Of a DNA stretch of 24,652 bases, positions 1 to 8,749 are shown one piece after another. Source of the stretch: an uncultured Actinomycetes bacterium. GTDB lineage: Bacteria > Actinomycetota > Actinomycetes > Nanopelagicales > Nanopelagicaceae. Where the stretch lies: the NCBI GenBank assembly GCA_903932695.1, contig CAIZGZ010000199.1:1-24652 (forward strand). Direction: 5' to 3'. The notes under the pieces were generated by a model. It searched no databases. It was not told the DNA's origin and saw only the letters and a list, made by a program, of their open reading frames with translations. Within the stretch, counting starts at the first letter, position 1. Each line of letters starts with the position of its first letter. A program made the position numbers and the translations under genes.

Positions 1-1
1 C

Positions 2-2296
2 CCGCTCGATGAATTTCAAATTCAAGGATGTCACTCCTTAGAAGATGGGCATGGCGTGCTCGTTGCTGCCCCGACTGGGGCCGGTAAGACGATTGTTGGC
101 GAGTTCGCCGCCTTCCTTGCGATTGAAACCGGCAAGAAATGCTTCTACACCGCTCCCATCAAGGCGCTATCAAATCAGAAGTTCGCTGACTTCAAAGAGA
201 TGTTCGGTGAAAATAAAGTTGGACTCCTCACTGGTGATACCAGCATTAACTCAGAAGCGCAGATCGTCGTCATGACGACCGAAGTCTTGCGAAATATGAT
301 CTACGCCAATAGTCGAACTCTCGATAACCTCCAGTATGTCGTCATGGATGAAGTTCACTACCTTGCTGACAAGTTCCGTGGAGCGGTCTGGGAAGAGATC
401 TTGATTCATCTTCCTGAAAACATACAGGTTGCCTCGCTTTCGGCTACGGTTTCAAATGCGGAAGAGTTTGGCGATTGGCTGGGTGCGGTTCGTGGAAATA
501 CCGATGTCATCGTCTCTGAACTTCGCCCTGTCCCGCTCTATCAACATGTTCTCTTTGGCCACAAGCTGCTTGATCTCTTCGTTGACGAAGGCAAGGTCAA
601 TCCAGAGATCCTTCGACTAGAGAAGGAATCCCAACGAAAAGTTCGCGGTGCTCCTGAACACCACAAAGGTCGGGGGAGAAGTTGGCGTGATAACCAACAC
701 CAGGGTCCAACCGTCAAATCTCTCAATCGAGCCGAAGTTATTGATCGATTAGACCGGGAAGGTCTCTTACCTGCAATCACCTTCATCTTCTCTCGAAATG
801 CCTGTTCCGCCGCCGTGCATCAATGCGTTCAAGCGGGAATTCGCCTAACAAACGCAGCGGAGCGCGCCGAGATCCGAGAAATTGTCTTTCGCGCCACCGC
901 AAATATTCCAGAAGAAGATTTGGTCGTCCTGGGCTTCTCAGAATGGCTCGATGGACTCGAACGGGGCATCGCGGCTCACCATGCTGGTCTACTTCCTTCG
1001 TTTAAAGAGACGGTAGAGGAGCTTTTCCAACGAGGGCTCATTAAATGTGTCTTTGCAACGGAGACGCTTGCACTAGGCATCAATATGCCGGCACGTACAG
1101 TTGTTCTTGAGAAACTTGTGAAATGGAATGGCGAATCACACGTCTCGATTTCACCGGGAGAGTTCACACAACTTACTGGACGTGCTGGTCGTCGTGGAAT
1201 TGATATCGAAGGTAACGCTGTGATCTTGTGGAGCCGAGAGATCGACTCTGGGTCGGTTGCAGGTCTCGCATCCACTCGTACCTATCCGCTCAAAAGCAGT
1301 TTCAAACCAACGTACAACATGACGATCAATCTGATCTCACGCTTCGGTGCAGAGAGAGCCCGCACCTCTCTTGAATCTTCATTCGCCCAATACCAAGCCG
1401 ATAAAGCAGTTGTAGGGCTAGCTAGGCAGATAAAGCGGAACAAGAGTGCGATTGCTGATCTCGTGAGCGAGATGGAGTGTCATCAAGGCGATTTCACCGA
1501 GTACGCAACTATCCGCTCGGAAATTAAGTACCTCGAGAAGAGCATGGCCAAGCTCTCCAAGGCAAAACGAGTATTAGCCGAAGATGACCTCATCGCTGCA
1601 CGCAAGGCGCTCCGTTCTCATCCATGCCATGGGTGTGCCGAACGAGAATCACACTCTCGATTCGCTGAACGAGCTGACCGACTTACCCGAGAAACCCGTG
1701 GACTAGAAGAGCGGGTATCGAGCCGTACTGATCTCATTGCTAAGCGGTTTGACCTAGTTCAGGTGATGCTCGAGAAGTATGGCTACCTCAAGAATGGCGT
1801 GATTACCGAGTGGGGAAGTTTGCTTGCCAATATCTACGGTGAGACTGACCTGCTGATTGCCGAGATGATCAAAAACGGAAGTTTTGACACACTCGATGGT
1901 CCGGAAATGGTCTCCGTCATATCGGCGCTCGTATTCGAAGCAAGACGCGATGAATCACCGAAGATTCCAAGGGGAGAGGTTGAGGAAGTGCTCAACGATC
2001 TCGTCACGTGTTGGGCTGATATTCAACGAACGGAAGTTGATATCGGACTGGAGCCGATGCGCGAGCCAGATCTTGCATTCTGCTGGGCTTCATATAGGTG
2101 GGCGAGTGGGCATTCACTTGCCGCGATTCTGCGTGGCAGTGAACTCACCGTCGGTGACTTTGTCCGTTCTATGAAACAGATCATCGATCTGCTACGCCAA
2201 ATCGGACATGCATCACCCCATCTTGCACAAACAGTCGATAACGCTCTGAAGCGAGTCGATCGTGGAATCGTTTCCTATGCAGGGATCGTGGCATGA
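2..2296 (+). CDS. helY: Mtr4/HelY-type DEVH-box RNA helicase (5' end outside window)
   Basis: A superfamily 2 helicase expected to unwind RNA, or RNA-containing duplexes, with ATP. The frame is open from base 2, so the start codon lies upstream of the window; the visible part begins in the Q-motif region (DEFQ near base 8). Walker A APTGAGKT is at about 68-91, the DEVH box at about 347-358, SAT (motif III) at about 440-448, and GRAGRRG (motif VI) at about 1179-1199. The C-terminal third has a CHGC segment and the helical DSH C-terminal domain typical of Mtr4/Ski2 helicases and mycobacterial HelY. The stop overlaps the next gene by four bases (ATGA), suggesting translational coupling with the FenA-type nuclease. 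In mycobacteria tatC precedes helY; that part is not visible here. The cellular role of HelY is poorly defined, so the substrate is inferred from the family. Confidence 0.93.
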   Translation, partial: PLDEFQIQGCHSLEDGHGVLVAAPTGAGKTIVGEFAAFLAIETGKKCFYTAPIKALSNQKFADFKEMFGENKVGLLTGDTSINSEAQIVVMTTEVLRNMIYANSRTLDNLQYVVMDEVHYLADKFRGAVWEEILIHLPENIQVASLSATVSNAEEFGDWLGAVRGNTDVIVSELRPVPLYQHVLFGHKLLDLFVDEGKVNPEILRLEKESQRKVRGAPEHHKGRGRSWRDNQHQGPTVKSLNRAEVIDRLDREGLLPAITFIFSRNACSAAVHQCVQAGIRLTNAAERAEIREIVFRATANIPEEDLVVLGFSEWLDGLERGIAAHHAGLLPSFKETVEELFQRGLIKCVFATETLALGINMPARTVVLEKLVKWNGESHVSISPGEFTQLTGRAGRRGIDIEGNAVILWSREIDSGSVAGLASTRTYPLKSSFKPTYNMTINLISRFGAERARTSLESSFAQYQADKAVVGLARQIKRNKSAIADLVSEMECHQGDFTEYATIRSEIKYLEKSMAKLSKAKRVLAEDDLIAARKALRSHPCHGCAERESHSRFAERADRLTRETRGLEERVSSRTDLIAKRFDLVQVMLEKYGYLKNGVITEWGSLLANIYGETDLLIAEMIKNGSFDTLDGPEMVSVISALVFEARRDESPKIPRGEVEEVLNDLVTCWADIQRTEVDIGLEPMREPDLAFCWASYRWASGHSLAAILRGSELTVGDFVRSMKQIIDLLRQIGHASPHLAQTVDNALKRVDRGIVSYAGIVA

Positions 2297-3192
2297 CACT
2301 ACTTCTCTTGGATAGCGCATCGCTCTGGTATCGAGCTTTCTATGGCATGCCCGATACGTTGGTCGGGAGAGATGGCCAGCCAGTAAATGCAATTAAGGGC
2401 TTCCTTGATATGTCAGCCCGGTTAATCTCGCAGTACCAACCATCTCGGGCGCTATTCGCGACCGAAGGCGACTGGCGTCCAACGTGGCGTACCGATCTTT
2501 TTCCGGGATATAAAGCTAATCGCGTAGATGATGAGGGAGAGGAGGCTGAGCCGGATACGCTCTCACCTCAAATTCCGATTCTGCTCGATATTTTGGATGC
2601 ATTCGGGTTAGCGCAGATCGGTGTCGACAATTACGAAGCAGATGATGTGATCGCTACCGTCAGTGTTGCTGAACGTGGTCCAACTTTTATTGCAACCGGC
2701 GATCGCGATCTCTTCCAACTCGTCAACGATAAGCGTCGGGTTAAAGTCGTTTATCTTGCTAAAGGTTTAGCCAATCACGACCTCGTTGATCTTGATTGGA
2801 TAGCAAAGAAGTACGGCATCCCTGGAGATCGATATGCGCTCTTCGCCCTTATTCGCGGCGATGCCTCAGATGGTCTTCCAGGAATTAAAGGAATCGGAGA
2901 GAAGGGTGCGGCTGCGATTGCCAACATCTTTACCAGCATTGAAGATGTACTTGAAGCTGCACATTCCGGTGATGATCGATTAACTCCCAATCTTCGAAAA
3001 AAGATTATTGAAGGGGAGGAGTACATCAAAATTGCTCCAACAATCGTGCATTGCGCTCTCGATGTGCCGCTTCCGCCTGTCAGTTACTTTCTGCCAAAGC
3101 GGCCCGAATCTCTCCAAGATATCTATCGATATCAGGACGAATACAACTTGGGCGCCTCTATCGATCGAATGATCGCAGCGCTTGGCTGGTAA
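2293..3192 (+). CDS. 5'-3' exonuclease / flap endonuclease (FenA-like)
   Basis: A 299-aa stand-alone 5' nuclease with the fold of the N-terminal exonuclease domain of DNA polymerase I. Family members remove 5' flaps, RNA primers and blocked 5' ends during repair and Okazaki-fragment processing. Visible metal-binding acidic clusters are Asp7, YEADD at 114-118 and TGDRD at 135-139. The helix-3-turn-helix DNA-binding motif is GDASDGLPGIKGIGEKG at 189-205. A basic arch segment with PGYK lies near residues 71-74. The actinobacterial family with this length is FenA (M. smegmatis) / Rv2090, found near helY in mycobacteria. The ATG overlaps the helicase stop, so the two are probably co-transcribed and coupled. 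It would act with DNA polymerase and ligase in the cytoplasm. Confidence 0.92.
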   Translation: MTLLLLDSASLWYRAFYGMPDTLVGRDGQPVNAIKGFLDMSARLISQYQPSRALFATEGDWRPTWRTDLFPGYKANRVDDEGEEAEPDTLSPQIPILLDILDAFGLAQIGVDNYEADDVIATVSVAERGPTFIATGDRDLFQLVNDKRRVKVVYLAKGLANHDLVDLDWIAKKYGIPGDRYALFALIRGDASDGLPGIKGIGEKGAAAIANIFTSIEDVLEAAHSGDDRLTPNLRKKIIEGEEYIKIAPTIVHCALDVPLPPVSYFLPKRPESLQDIYRYQDEYNLGASIDRMIAALGW

Positions 3193-3196
3193 TTTC

Positions 3197-3922
3197 ATGA
3201 CAAAAACAACGTTAGTCATCCTCCCCACATTCAACGAGCGGTCGAATCTCGAACGCATTGTCGATGAAGTGCTGGAAACAAAATTGACCGTTGATCTTCT
3301 GATCGTTGATGACAATTCACCCGATGGAACAGGTGAATTAGCGCAGGCCCTGGCCGCTCAACACCCAGATCGGATTTACGTACTTCACCGAACTGTGAAA
3401 GCTGGGCTTGGAGCTGCCTATTTAGCTGGTTTTCTGTGGGCCCTGACTCAAGGGTATGAATATGTCGTTGAGATGGATGCCGATGGCTCCCACCATCCTG
3501 ACGAATTGTCGACTTTGCTCGAACCAGCGTATTCGGGAGCCGACCTGGTCATAGGCACTCGCTGGATGCCCGGCGGAACCGTTCGAAACTGGTCACTCGC
3601 CAGAAGAGCAATCTCTCGATTTGGCACCTGGTATGCCTCTAATGCCCTCAGATTGCCGCTACGGGACCTCACCAGTGGTTATCGGGTTCTGAGCCTGCGC
3701 CTTGTAGAAAAGATCCTAGAATCTGGAATTCAGAGCGCTGGCTATGGATTTCAGATCGAAGTTGCGTTGTTAGCTCATGACCAGCACTTGACCATCGTTG
3801 AGCGCCCTATAACCTTCACAGAGCGACTCGGGGGTCAATCTAAGATGAGTAAGGCGATCGTCGTGGAAGCTTGGTGGAAGACCACAACCTGGTCTCTCCA
3901 ACGTATGCTAAATCGCCGATAA
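3197..3922 (+). CDS. polyprenol-phosphate mannosyltransferase (DPM1/Ppm1 family GT2)
   Basis: A 241-aa family-2 glycosyltransferase expected to move mannose from GDP-mannose to polyprenyl phosphate on the cytoplasmic face of the membrane, feeding glycolipid or protein mannosylation. The nucleotide-sugar fold shows PTFNE near 10-14, IVDDNSPDGT at 36-45, EMDADGSHHPD at 92-102 with the metal-binding DAD, TRWMPGG at 121-127, DLTSGYR at 157-163 and ERPITFTERLGGQSKMS at 202-218. There is no membrane domain and no fused Lnt domain, unlike mycobacterial Ppm1, so it matches the single-domain form. A TTG at 3182 is in frame but would overlap the previous gene. The ATG at 3197, four bases after that stop, starts right at the usual N-terminus. 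I see no strong ribosome binding site. Confidence 0.9.
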   Translation: MTKTTLVILPTFNERSNLERIVDEVLETKLTVDLLIVDDNSPDGTGELAQALAAQHPDRIYVLHRTVKAGLGAAYLAGFLWALTQGYEYVVEMDADGSHHPDELSTLLEPAYSGADLVIGTRWMPGGTVRNWSLARRAISRFGTWYASNALRLPLRDLTSGYRVLSLRLVEKILESGIQSAGYGFQIEVALLAHDQHLTIVERPITFTERLGGQSKMSKAIVVEAWWKTTTWSLQRMLNRR

Positions 3923-3962
3923 TCTACATTATGTAAATTAAGAACTTTCCACCACTCTTCTC

Positions 3963-3987
3963 GGCCCGAGTCTTCTTGAATCGGGCC
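3963..3987. other. inverted repeat between convergent ppm1-like gene and gcvP
   Basis: A perfect 7-bp inverted repeat (GGCCCGA / TCGGGCC, 11-base loop) lies in the 93-bp gap between two converging genes. A second small hairpin (CACCT / AGGTG, 5-base loop) is at 3990-4004. Position suggests a transcription stop, but there is no T-run on either strand, so an intrinsic terminator is not established. Confidence 0.35.
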
Positions 3988-4015
3988 AGCACCTTACGCA
4001 GGTGTTCGTTGATGC

Positions 4016-6859
4016 TTAGTTGATCGCTAGATCTTGAATCGGTGCGCAAGAGCAGACGAGATTGCGATCACCAAAGACGCCATCGATGCGACCGACGGTT
4101 GGCCAATATTTACCCTTTCGACCTATCTCAACATCGAGGCCATTCGGGAAACCAGCGCTCTCGCGGCTATAGGGACGATCCCACGTTGCACTTAATAGAT
4201 CGTGATCAGTATGAGGCGCATGTCGTAATACCGAAGCTTCTATCGCTACTTCACCGGATTGAATCTGATCAATTTCAGCCTTGATGGAGATCATTGCGTG
4301 AATAAATCGATCCAACTCATCGATATCTTCTGATTCAGTAGGTTCAATCATCATCGTTCCAGCAACCGGGAAAGAGACGGTTGGTGCGTGGAAGCCGTAA
4401 TCCATCAATCGCTTTGCGACATCATCAACGGTTACACCTGTATTTTTTGTGATCTCACGAAGGTCAATGATGCATTCGTGGGCGATGAAACCCTTTTCAC
4501 CCTTGTACAAAACCGGGTAATGGGGATCTAGCTTGGTGGCAATGTAATTGGCCGAAAGAATGGCAACCTGGGTCGCCTTGGTTAAACCTTCGCCACCCAT
4601 CATGCGAATGTATGCCCATGAGATCGGCAAGATTCCTGCAGACCCGAAAGGTGCCGAACTGACCGGTCCTGGTCCTGTTGCTGGACCAGCTGACGGATCA
4701 CTCGGATGGTTCGGTAAAAATGGCGCTAAATGAGCACGTGAGATGACGGGACCGACTCCTGGTCCTCCGCCACCGTGCGGAATGCAGAAGGTCTTATGTA
4801 AGTTCAAATGCGAGACATCTGCGCCAAATTTTCCTGGTTGAGCCAAGCCAACCAGCGCATTGAGATTCGCTCCATCAACATAGACCTGTCCCCCAGCATC
4901 ATGCACCATCGCACAGATTTCAGAGACCGCTGCCTCAAAGACGCCATGGGTAGATGGATATGTGATCATGAGAGCTGCAAGACGTGAGCGATACTCCTCA
5001 ATCTTCACCTTCATGTCGTCCAGCGAAACGTTACCTAACTCATCGCAGGCCACAACAACCACTTTCATGCCGGCCATTACCGCGCTTGCAGCATTGGTAC
5101 CGTGGGCGCTGGACGGAATAAGGCAGATATCTCGATCGGTCTGCCCCAGCGAATCGAGGTAATTTCGAATCGCAAGTAGACCGGCGAACTCTCCTTGCGA
5201 GCCAGCGTTCGGCTGGAGCGAAACGGCATCATAGCCAGTGATAGAAATCAACCAATTCGACAACTCTTCGATCAACGTTCTAAAACCTGTTGATTGATCT
5301 TTGGGTGCGAATGGATGAAGTGATGAAAATTCTGGCCAAGTAACAGAGGCCATCTCAGTTGTTGCGTTGAGTTTCATCGTGCACGAACCCAGCGGAATCA
5401 TTGTTCGATCTAATGCTAAGTCTCGATCAGAGAGCGAACGGATATAGCGCAACATCGAAGTTTCAGAATGATATGAAGAGAAAATTCTATGCGTTAAAAA
5501 CGATGTTCCTCGTGGAGGTTTCGCGCCGACTGCATCGAGATTCGACCGAGTTGCTCCAAAGATTTCTAGGAGGTCATCGATATCTCTCTCAGTAACTGTC
5601 TCATCGAGCGAGATTCCGACCGACTCCCCCGAAATCTTCCGTAGATTAATGCCACGAGAGATTCCTAACGCAATGAGTTCATCTGAATTAACGCCTGAAA
5701 CAACGAAGGTATCAAAAACTTCGACGTTGCTCACTTTAAAATTCGCACTCGCTAGCGCATCACGAAGTTGGAGAGTCTGCTTACGCACTCGTGTAGCTAT
5801 GGCCTTTAGCCCATCTGCGCCATGCCACATCGCATAGAAAGCCGACATGACCGCAAGCAGGACTTGTGCGGTACAGATGTTGGATGTCGCCTTATCGCGA
5901 CGAATATGTTGTTCGCGAGTTTGAAGTGCTAACCGAAACGCAGGATTGCCATGAGAGTCGACGCTCTGACCAACCAATCTTCCCGGGATAGAACGTTCCA
6001 ATCCCGCGCGAACCGACATGAAACCAGCATGTGGCCCGCCGAATCCCATCGGAACACCGAATCTCTGTGCGGATCCAACTGCGACATCTGCACCGCTCTC
6101 CCCTGGTGATTTGTAAAGCGTCAGTCCTAAGAGATCGGTAGCTACGATCGCCAGCGCGCCGCGAGAATGAATATATTCAACGAGTGGATCCAGGTCTGCA
6201 ACTTCGCCATAGGTTGAGAACTGCGCGACCACTGCGCCAAAGAACTCTTCTGTCACTGAAGGCATTTCTCGAGCACTAATCTCTCTCACCTGAATCTTGA
6301 GAGGTGTAGCACGAGTATGAATGACTGCCTTTACGTGCTCATGGAGATGAGAATCGATAAGGAAGATTGCGTCATCACTCCCGCTCCAGTTGCGACGGGC
6401 AAGCGTCATGGCCTCCGCCGCGCTTGTTGCTTCATCGAGCATCGATGCGTTCGAAATCGGTAGACCAGTGAGGTCACTCACGACGGTTTGAAAGGCGAAG
6501 ATTGCTTCTAGTCTGCCCTGGCTAATCTCTGGTTGATATGGCGTGTACGCGGTGTACCAAGCCGGGTTTTCAAGAATGTTGCGTAGAACTACAGGTGGAG
6601 TGATGGTTCCGTAGTATCCACTTCCTATGTATGAGCGCATCACTGTGTTCTGCGATGCTAATTCACGCAGTCGCTCAATCGTTGCCACCTCAGAGATTCC
6701 CTCAGGGAGTGATTGAGATAATTTTTCAGAGATAGCGATATTTGCTGGAACCACCTCAGCGATGAAACTTTCCACATCGCTTTGACCAAGGGTCTGGAGC
6801 ATGAACTGAACTGACTCATCATTCGGGCCAATGTGTCGATCTACAAATTTCTCCCGCAC
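4016..6859 (-). CDS. gcvP: glycine dehydrogenase (decarboxylating), glycine cleavage P-protein
   Basis: A 947-aa full-length P-protein in which the two halves (P1 and P2) are fused. It decarboxylates glycine with pyridoxal phosphate and passes the aminomethyl group to the lipoyl arm of GcvH. Family marks are RHIGPN at 8-13, YTPYQPEISQGRLE at 105-118, GSCTMKLN at 491-498, and the PLP-lysine motif HKTFCIPHGGGGPG with Lys689. The C-terminus GDRNLVCSCAP is typical and intact. The start is GTG at 6859, preceded by a strong ribosome binding site (GGGGGAG). The 72-bp gap upstream is too short for a glycine riboswitch and I see none. gcvH lies in the same cluster five genes upstream in transcription order. 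gcvT and lpd are not in the window. Confidence 0.97.
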   Translation of the reverse strand: MREKFVDRHIGPNDESVQFMLQTLGQSDVESFIAEVVPANIAISEKLSQSLPEGISEVATIERLRELASQNTVMRSYIGSGYYGTITPPVVLRNILENPAWYTAYTPYQPEISQGRLEAIFAFQTVVSDLTGLPISNASMLDEATSAAEAMTLARRNWSGSDDAIFLIDSHLHEHVKAVIHTRATPLKIQVREISAREMPSVTEEFFGAVVAQFSTYGEVADLDPLVEYIHSRGALAIVATDLLGLTLYKSPGESGADVAVGSAQRFGVPMGFGGPHAGFMSVRAGLERSIPGRLVGQSVDSHGNPAFRLALQTREQHIRRDKATSNICTAQVLLAVMSAFYAMWHGADGLKAIATRVRKQTLQLRDALASANFKVSNVEVFDTFVVSGVNSDELIALGISRGINLRKISGESVGISLDETVTERDIDDLLEIFGATRSNLDAVGAKPPRGTSFLTHRIFSSYHSETSMLRYIRSLSDRDLALDRTMIPLGSCTMKLNATTEMASVTWPEFSSLHPFAPKDQSTGFRTLIEELSNWLISITGYDAVSLQPNAGSQGEFAGLLAIRNYLDSLGQTDRDICLIPSSAHGTNAASAVMAGMKVVVVACDELGNVSLDDMKVKIEEYRSRLAALMITYPSTHGVFEAAVSEICAMVHDAGGQVYVDGANLNALVGLAQPGKFGADVSHLNLHKTFCIPHGGGGPGVGPVISRAHLAPFLPNHPSDPSAGPATGPGPVSSAPFGSAGILPISWAYIRMMGGEGLTKATQVAILSANYIATKLDPHYPVLYKGEKGFIAHECIIDLREITKNTGVTVDDVAKRLMDYGFHAPTVSFPVAGTMMIEPTESEDIDELDRFIHAMISIKAEIDQIQSGEVAIEASVLRHAPHTDHDLLSATWDRPYSRESAGFPNGLDVEIGRKGKYWPTVGRIDGVFGDRNLVCSCAPIQDLAIN

Positions 6860-6931
6860 TTCTCCCCCTGACGATTGTTATCAACAACTGTAGGGAGCAA
6901 ACAATAACGAGATAATCGAGCTTGGGCTCTT

Positions 6932-7420
6932 TTAAGCGCCTTTGCGTTTGCGGCGTAGTGAGAGCTCGTCATCGCCTTGAGAGACAAGAGAGCCATCGGC
7001 GAGTGATTCGGCTGCGAGTGTTGCGAGCGAACCCTCTACCTCGCTCCAGACCTTATTGATCGCAATTCCAAATACCCCTTGACCGCCCTGAAGCAGGTCG
7101 ATAATTTCATCTGGGCTGGTGCACTCATAAATCGATGCACCATCGCTCATAAGCGTCATGCGCTCCAAGTCTGATACTCCGCGAGAGCGTAAATGCTCAA
7201 CCGCCGTCCGAATGTTTTGAAGAGATACGCCGGTATCTAGTAGGCGCTTGATGATCTTGAGGACCAAAATATCTCTGAAGCTGTAGAGACGCTGTGAACC
7301 GGATCCGTTAGCACCTTGAATACTTGGCCCGACCAGATCTGTTCTCGCCCAGTAATCGAGTTGGCGATAGGTGATTCCAGCCGCAACACACGCGGTTGCT
7401 CCGCGGTAGCCGATCTCCAT
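6932..7420 (-). CDS. MerR-family regulator, ResR/McdR (Rv1830)-like
   Basis: A 162-aa MerR-type transcription factor. The N-terminal winged helix spans about 1-75, with ITYRQLDYWARTDLVGPS at 16-33 and SGSQRLYSFRDILVLKIIKR at 40-59. The C-terminal part has IYECTSPDEIIDLLQGGQGVFGIA at about 97-120. This pattern, and the position between a DUF151 gene and gcvP, match the mycobacterial Rv1830 family (ResR/McdR), a regulator linked there to growth and division genes. The ATG at 7420 has an AGTGAG ribosome binding site six bases away and starts like the family. A GTG at 7441 is an in-frame alternative, with a TATACC -10-like box just upstream. The end carries a basic tail (RRKRKG). Its DNA targets here are unknown. 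Confidence 0.88.
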   Translation of the reverse strand: MEIGYRGATACVAAGITYRQLDYWARTDLVGPSIQGANGSGSQRLYSFRDILVLKIIKRLLDTGVSLQNIRTAVEHLRSRGVSDLERMTLMSDGASIYECTSPDEIIDLLQGGQGVFGIAINKVWSEVEGSLATLAAESLADGSLVSQGDDELSLRRKRKGA

Positions 7421-7558
7421 GGAATTCTCACTTCTATGCACCCTTGCGGGGTATACCGAGGGGATTCAGTATGGCTTAAGGATACGGTTGGCGAAAGTGG
7501 GCTGGTTGGAGCGACACGCAAAACTTTAAACCTTTAGTAGAGAGTTAAGGCTGCTCCC

Positions 7559-8026
7559 CTAGCCGAGGAAGTCATCGGGGTTGATCTCATCGAGAAATGC
7601 CCGAAACTTCTCAACCTCATCCTCAGATTGATCCGGGATCTCGATTCCAGCCTTCTCAAAGAGGGCCTCTGAAGCCGTTATGGGGGCTTTAACCCGCAGC
7701 GCCAGCGCAATCGCATCGCTTGGCCGTGCGCTCACGGTGGTCCCGCCTTGTAGCGCGAGCTCTGAATAGAAAATTCCATCCCGAAGGTCACTGATGTGGA
7801 CCGAAACAACTGGCGTTCCCACAATATGGAGCACCGATGTAAATAGATCGTGGGTCAGAGGCCTAGGCGGATTGAGCTCCTGCTGAGCAAAGGCGATCGC
7901 AGATGCTTCTACTGCCCCCACCCAAATAGGCAGGTAGCGAATTCCACCGATCTCCTTGAGCAGGACGATGGGCTGGTTAGACGGCATCTCAATTCGCACG
8001 CCTACTACTTCCACTGGAATTCCCAT
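7559..8026 (-). CDS. DUF151 (bifunctional nuclease domain) protein, Rv1829-like
   Basis: A 155-aa single-domain protein of the DUF151/BFN family, which is small, soluble and cytoplasmic. The N-terminal half has the conserved LLKEIGGIRYLPIWVGAVEA stretch (about 23-42), and the middle has VSARPSDAIALALRVKAPI (about 98-116). Some family members are reported as nucleases, but the function in actinobacteria is not settled. It lies between two MerR regulator genes, an arrangement conserved in mycobacteria, and starts nine bases after the ftsR-like stop. I see no ribosome binding site (CTCTCC precedes the ATG). A 117-bp gap with no gene separates it from the downstream regulator. Confidence 0.88.
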   Translation of the reverse strand: MGIPVEVVGVRIEMPSNQPIVLLKEIGGIRYLPIWVGAVEASAIAFAQQELNPPRPLTHDLFTSVLHIVGTPVVSVHISDLRDGIFYSELALQGGTTVSARPSDAIALALRVKAPITASEALFEKAGIEIPDQSEDEVEKFRAFLDEINPDDFLG

Positions 8027-8035
8027 AGGAGAGAT

Positions 8036-8749
8036 TTAGCGAACGCGGTGAAGACCGGCGCGAACCAGCGCCGCGTGCAACTTCACTGACAGGGAAGCCA
8101 ACTCATTCGCAACTTCCTCCGCGCGAGCCTTTGCATCTGAGCTCTTCTGGCGAAGCAGCGGTGTGATCACTTGTTCAACCAGGCCAACTTCACGATCTGC
8201 AGCTGACTTAAAGGATCGAAGGTGACGTGCTTCAATTCCGAAGGCTGCAATCGAAGCGACCGTACGGGCAACTGCAAGGGCATCGGCATCGTAGAAACGT
8301 CCTCGAATCGAGATCAATCCGAAACTCTCTAACTCCACCAATTGCTCTTCGGTGAGGCTCGCTGACTCCAAGAGTTCTGCGCGCGATAGCCGTAGCTCGC
8401 TCTCCCCTGCGAAATGACTTGGTGCAAGTTCGCCATCGACACTCACTAGACGAGGCGTTGGCGCGGCGCCTGGAGTTGCTGCTGGCTGAAGTCCTCGATC
8501 CAGAGCGTCCAGATTCTCCTTAATCACACGCAATGGTAGGTATTGATCGCGCTGCGCTGAGAGCACATAACGCAAGCGCTCCAGGTCGATTGAAGTAAAT
8601 TTGCGATAACCCGAAGGGGTTCGCTGAGGATCAATCAAGCCTTCAGACTCGAGGAATCGAATTTTTGAGATCGTGATATCAGGGAAATCTCCACGAAGCT
8701 TTCCGAGTACCTCTCCGATACTCAGATATGCGCGAGCTGGAACGCTCAT
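8036..8749 (-). CDS. MerR-family regulator, FtsR (Rv1828)-like
   Basis: A 237-aa transcription factor with a MerR winged helix at about 9-80 (YLSIGEVLGKL at 8-18; SKIRFLESEGLIDPQRTPSG at 28-47). A Pro/Ala-rich linker follows at about 88-105. The second half resembles another helix-turn-helix-like segment (RLSRAELLESASLTEEQLVE), then a helical effector or dimer region. Length and layout match Rv1828 of M. tuberculosis and FtsR of Corynebacterium glutamicum, an activator of ftsZ. That role here is inferred from family and synteny only. Its ATG overlaps the garA stop (ATGA), so translation is likely coupled to GarA. Confidence 0.88.
   Translation of the reverse strand: MSVPARAYLSIGEVLGKLRGDFPDITISKIRFLESEGLIDPQRTPSGYRKFTSIDLERLRYVLSAQRDQYLPLRVIKENLDALDRGLQPAATPGAAPTPRLVSVDGELAPSHFAGESELRLSRAELLESASLTEEQLVELESFGLISIRGRFYDADALAVARTVASIAAFGIEARHLRSFKSAADREVGLVEQVITPLLRQKSSDAKARAEEVANELASLSVKLHAALVRAGLHRVR

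Noticed and set aside
6860..6931. Glycine riboswitch ahead of gcvP
   Set aside because: The gap is only 72 bases and shows none of the paired-aptamer structure; the 71-base gap before gcvH is also too short.
6918..6933. GAGC-TTGG-GCTC hairpin followed by TTTT after the resR-like gene
   Set aside because: Only four base pairs, and the T-run is on the plus strand, where no gene is transcribed toward it.
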